Below the pieces are notes generated by a model, which was not told the DNA's origin, did not search any database, and was given only the letters and a program-made list of their open reading frames with translations. A stretch of 64,000 bases of DNA, from positions 307,175-371,174 of the forward strand of contig NZ_JANIAC010000005.1 of NCBI RefSeq assembly GCF_024723255.1, in the 5' to 3' direction. The translations under genes and the position numbers were made by a program. This stretch comes from Aestuariibaculum sp. M13. Its GTDB lineage: Bacteria > Bacteroidota > Bacteroidia > Flavobacteriales > Flavobacteriaceae. How positions within the stretch are numbered: position 1 is the stretch's first letter; each line of letters begins with the position of its first letter. Below are positions 63,679 through 64,000 of this stretch, piece after piece.

Positions 63679-64000
63679 CTATATTAGACTGGACATAAAG
63701 ATGAGAGAAAATGTTAGTTAGTTTTTATCTTAGCAATTATGAGAAGAAAATCTAAACATTACACCTTAGAATTTAAACAAAAAGCAGTCGAGTTAAGTTA
63801 TGCCAAAGGCAATGTAAAACAAGTATGTGAAGACTTGGATATATTTCCATCAGTACTTTACCGTTGGCGTAGGGAGTTAAAAGATTACGGTAACAACAGT
63901 TTCCCTGGCCGTGGTAATCCTAAAATGACCGATGAAGAAAAAGAGATATCTCGATTGAAAAAGGCATTAAAAGAAGCCGAGTTAGAACGAGACATCTTAA
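63679..64000 (+). mobile_element. IS3-family insertion sequence, left part
   Basis: Coding similarity of the ATPase gene ends at about 63678, and an IS3-type orfA begins at 63739. The DNA between, including TTAGACTGGACATAAAGATG, is probably the left terminal inverted repeat and promoter. The exact end and the target duplication cannot be fixed because the other end lies outside the window. Confidence 0.75.
63739..64000 (+). CDS. IS3-family transposase OrfA, 3' end missing
   Basis: The first 87 codons of a short helix-turn-helix OrfA. HYTLEFKQKAVELSYAKGNV and QVCEDLDIFPSVLYRWRREL form the HTH_Tnp_1 domain, and ISRLKKALKEAELERDIL begins the leucine-zipper that ends OrfA proteins. The catalytic OrfB (DDE) would follow by a frameshift outside the window. 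Its insertion broke the HSP90-like ATPase gene. Confidence 0.9.
   Translation, partial: MRRKSKHYTLEFKQKAVELSYAKGNVKQVCEDLDIFPSVLYRWRRELKDYGNNSFPGRGNPKMTDEEKEISRLKKALKEAELERDIL

Overview
This window is a stretch of chromosome from an AT-rich member of the Bacteroidota, most likely a marine Flavobacteriaceae species. Three kinds of evidence point there. The gene repertoire includes a type IX secretion substrate, a SusC/RagA-type TonB receptor, DUF4294, DUF6048 and DUF6452 proteins, a 'CCC motif' membrane protein, and xerD facing aroQ. Several genes have promoters of the Bacteroidota type (TTG or TTTG, about 20 bases, then TAnnTTTG). A 6S RNA of the flavobacterial type sits between zapA and rny.

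Positions 1 to 13,100 hold scattered small operons: a CBS/cyclic-nucleotide-fold protein cut by the left edge, a fumarylacetoacetase-family enzyme, DinB, an efflux pump beside a Crp/Fnr regulator, a YceI operon, a PrsW protease with a Nudix hydrolase and an M42 peptidase, a DUF4294/hemolysin III/GNAT operon, and a ZIP transporter with a methyltransferase. Positions 13,300 to 21,200 carry two rRNA methyltransferases (a THUMP enzyme and RlmD), a hipBA toxin-antitoxin pair with a repeated operator-like motif, and the coupled agmatine-to-putrescine genes aguB and aguA. From 21,300 to 31,700 lie ornithine aminotransferase with an unexplained leader, small membrane proteins, a type IX-sorted protein, a Smr protein, a cysteine desulfurase and a TonB-dependent receptor.

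Positions 31,700 to 58,500 are mostly core genes: an M23 peptidase, a ZapB-like coiled coil, zapA, 6S RNA, rny, xerD, aroQ, lpdA, a type II NADH dehydrogenase, msrB, an M48 protease, clpC, gyrA, an NlpC/P60 peptidase, a thiolase and a 7TM-HD phosphohydrolase. Within this part, 37,368 to 37,761 contains a duplicated gene start with a decayed second copy, and 39,699 to 40,166 is a small outer-membrane-type gene broken by an in-frame TGA.

From 58,616 to the right edge the window enters an accessory island. It begins with tRNA-Ser(GCU) and tRNA-Pro(UGG), then has a tyrosine integrase whose upstream DNA is full of repeats, and the detached 3' half of a tRNA with anticodon UCU. Next comes a three-gene operon: an HSP90-like ATPase, a HEPN-like protein with an Rx4H motif, and a short unknown protein. 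The ATPase gene is cut near its 5' end by an IS3-family insertion that runs off the window. This operon is the best candidate here for an undescribed, possibly defensive, system. Its function is inferred from domain types and location only.
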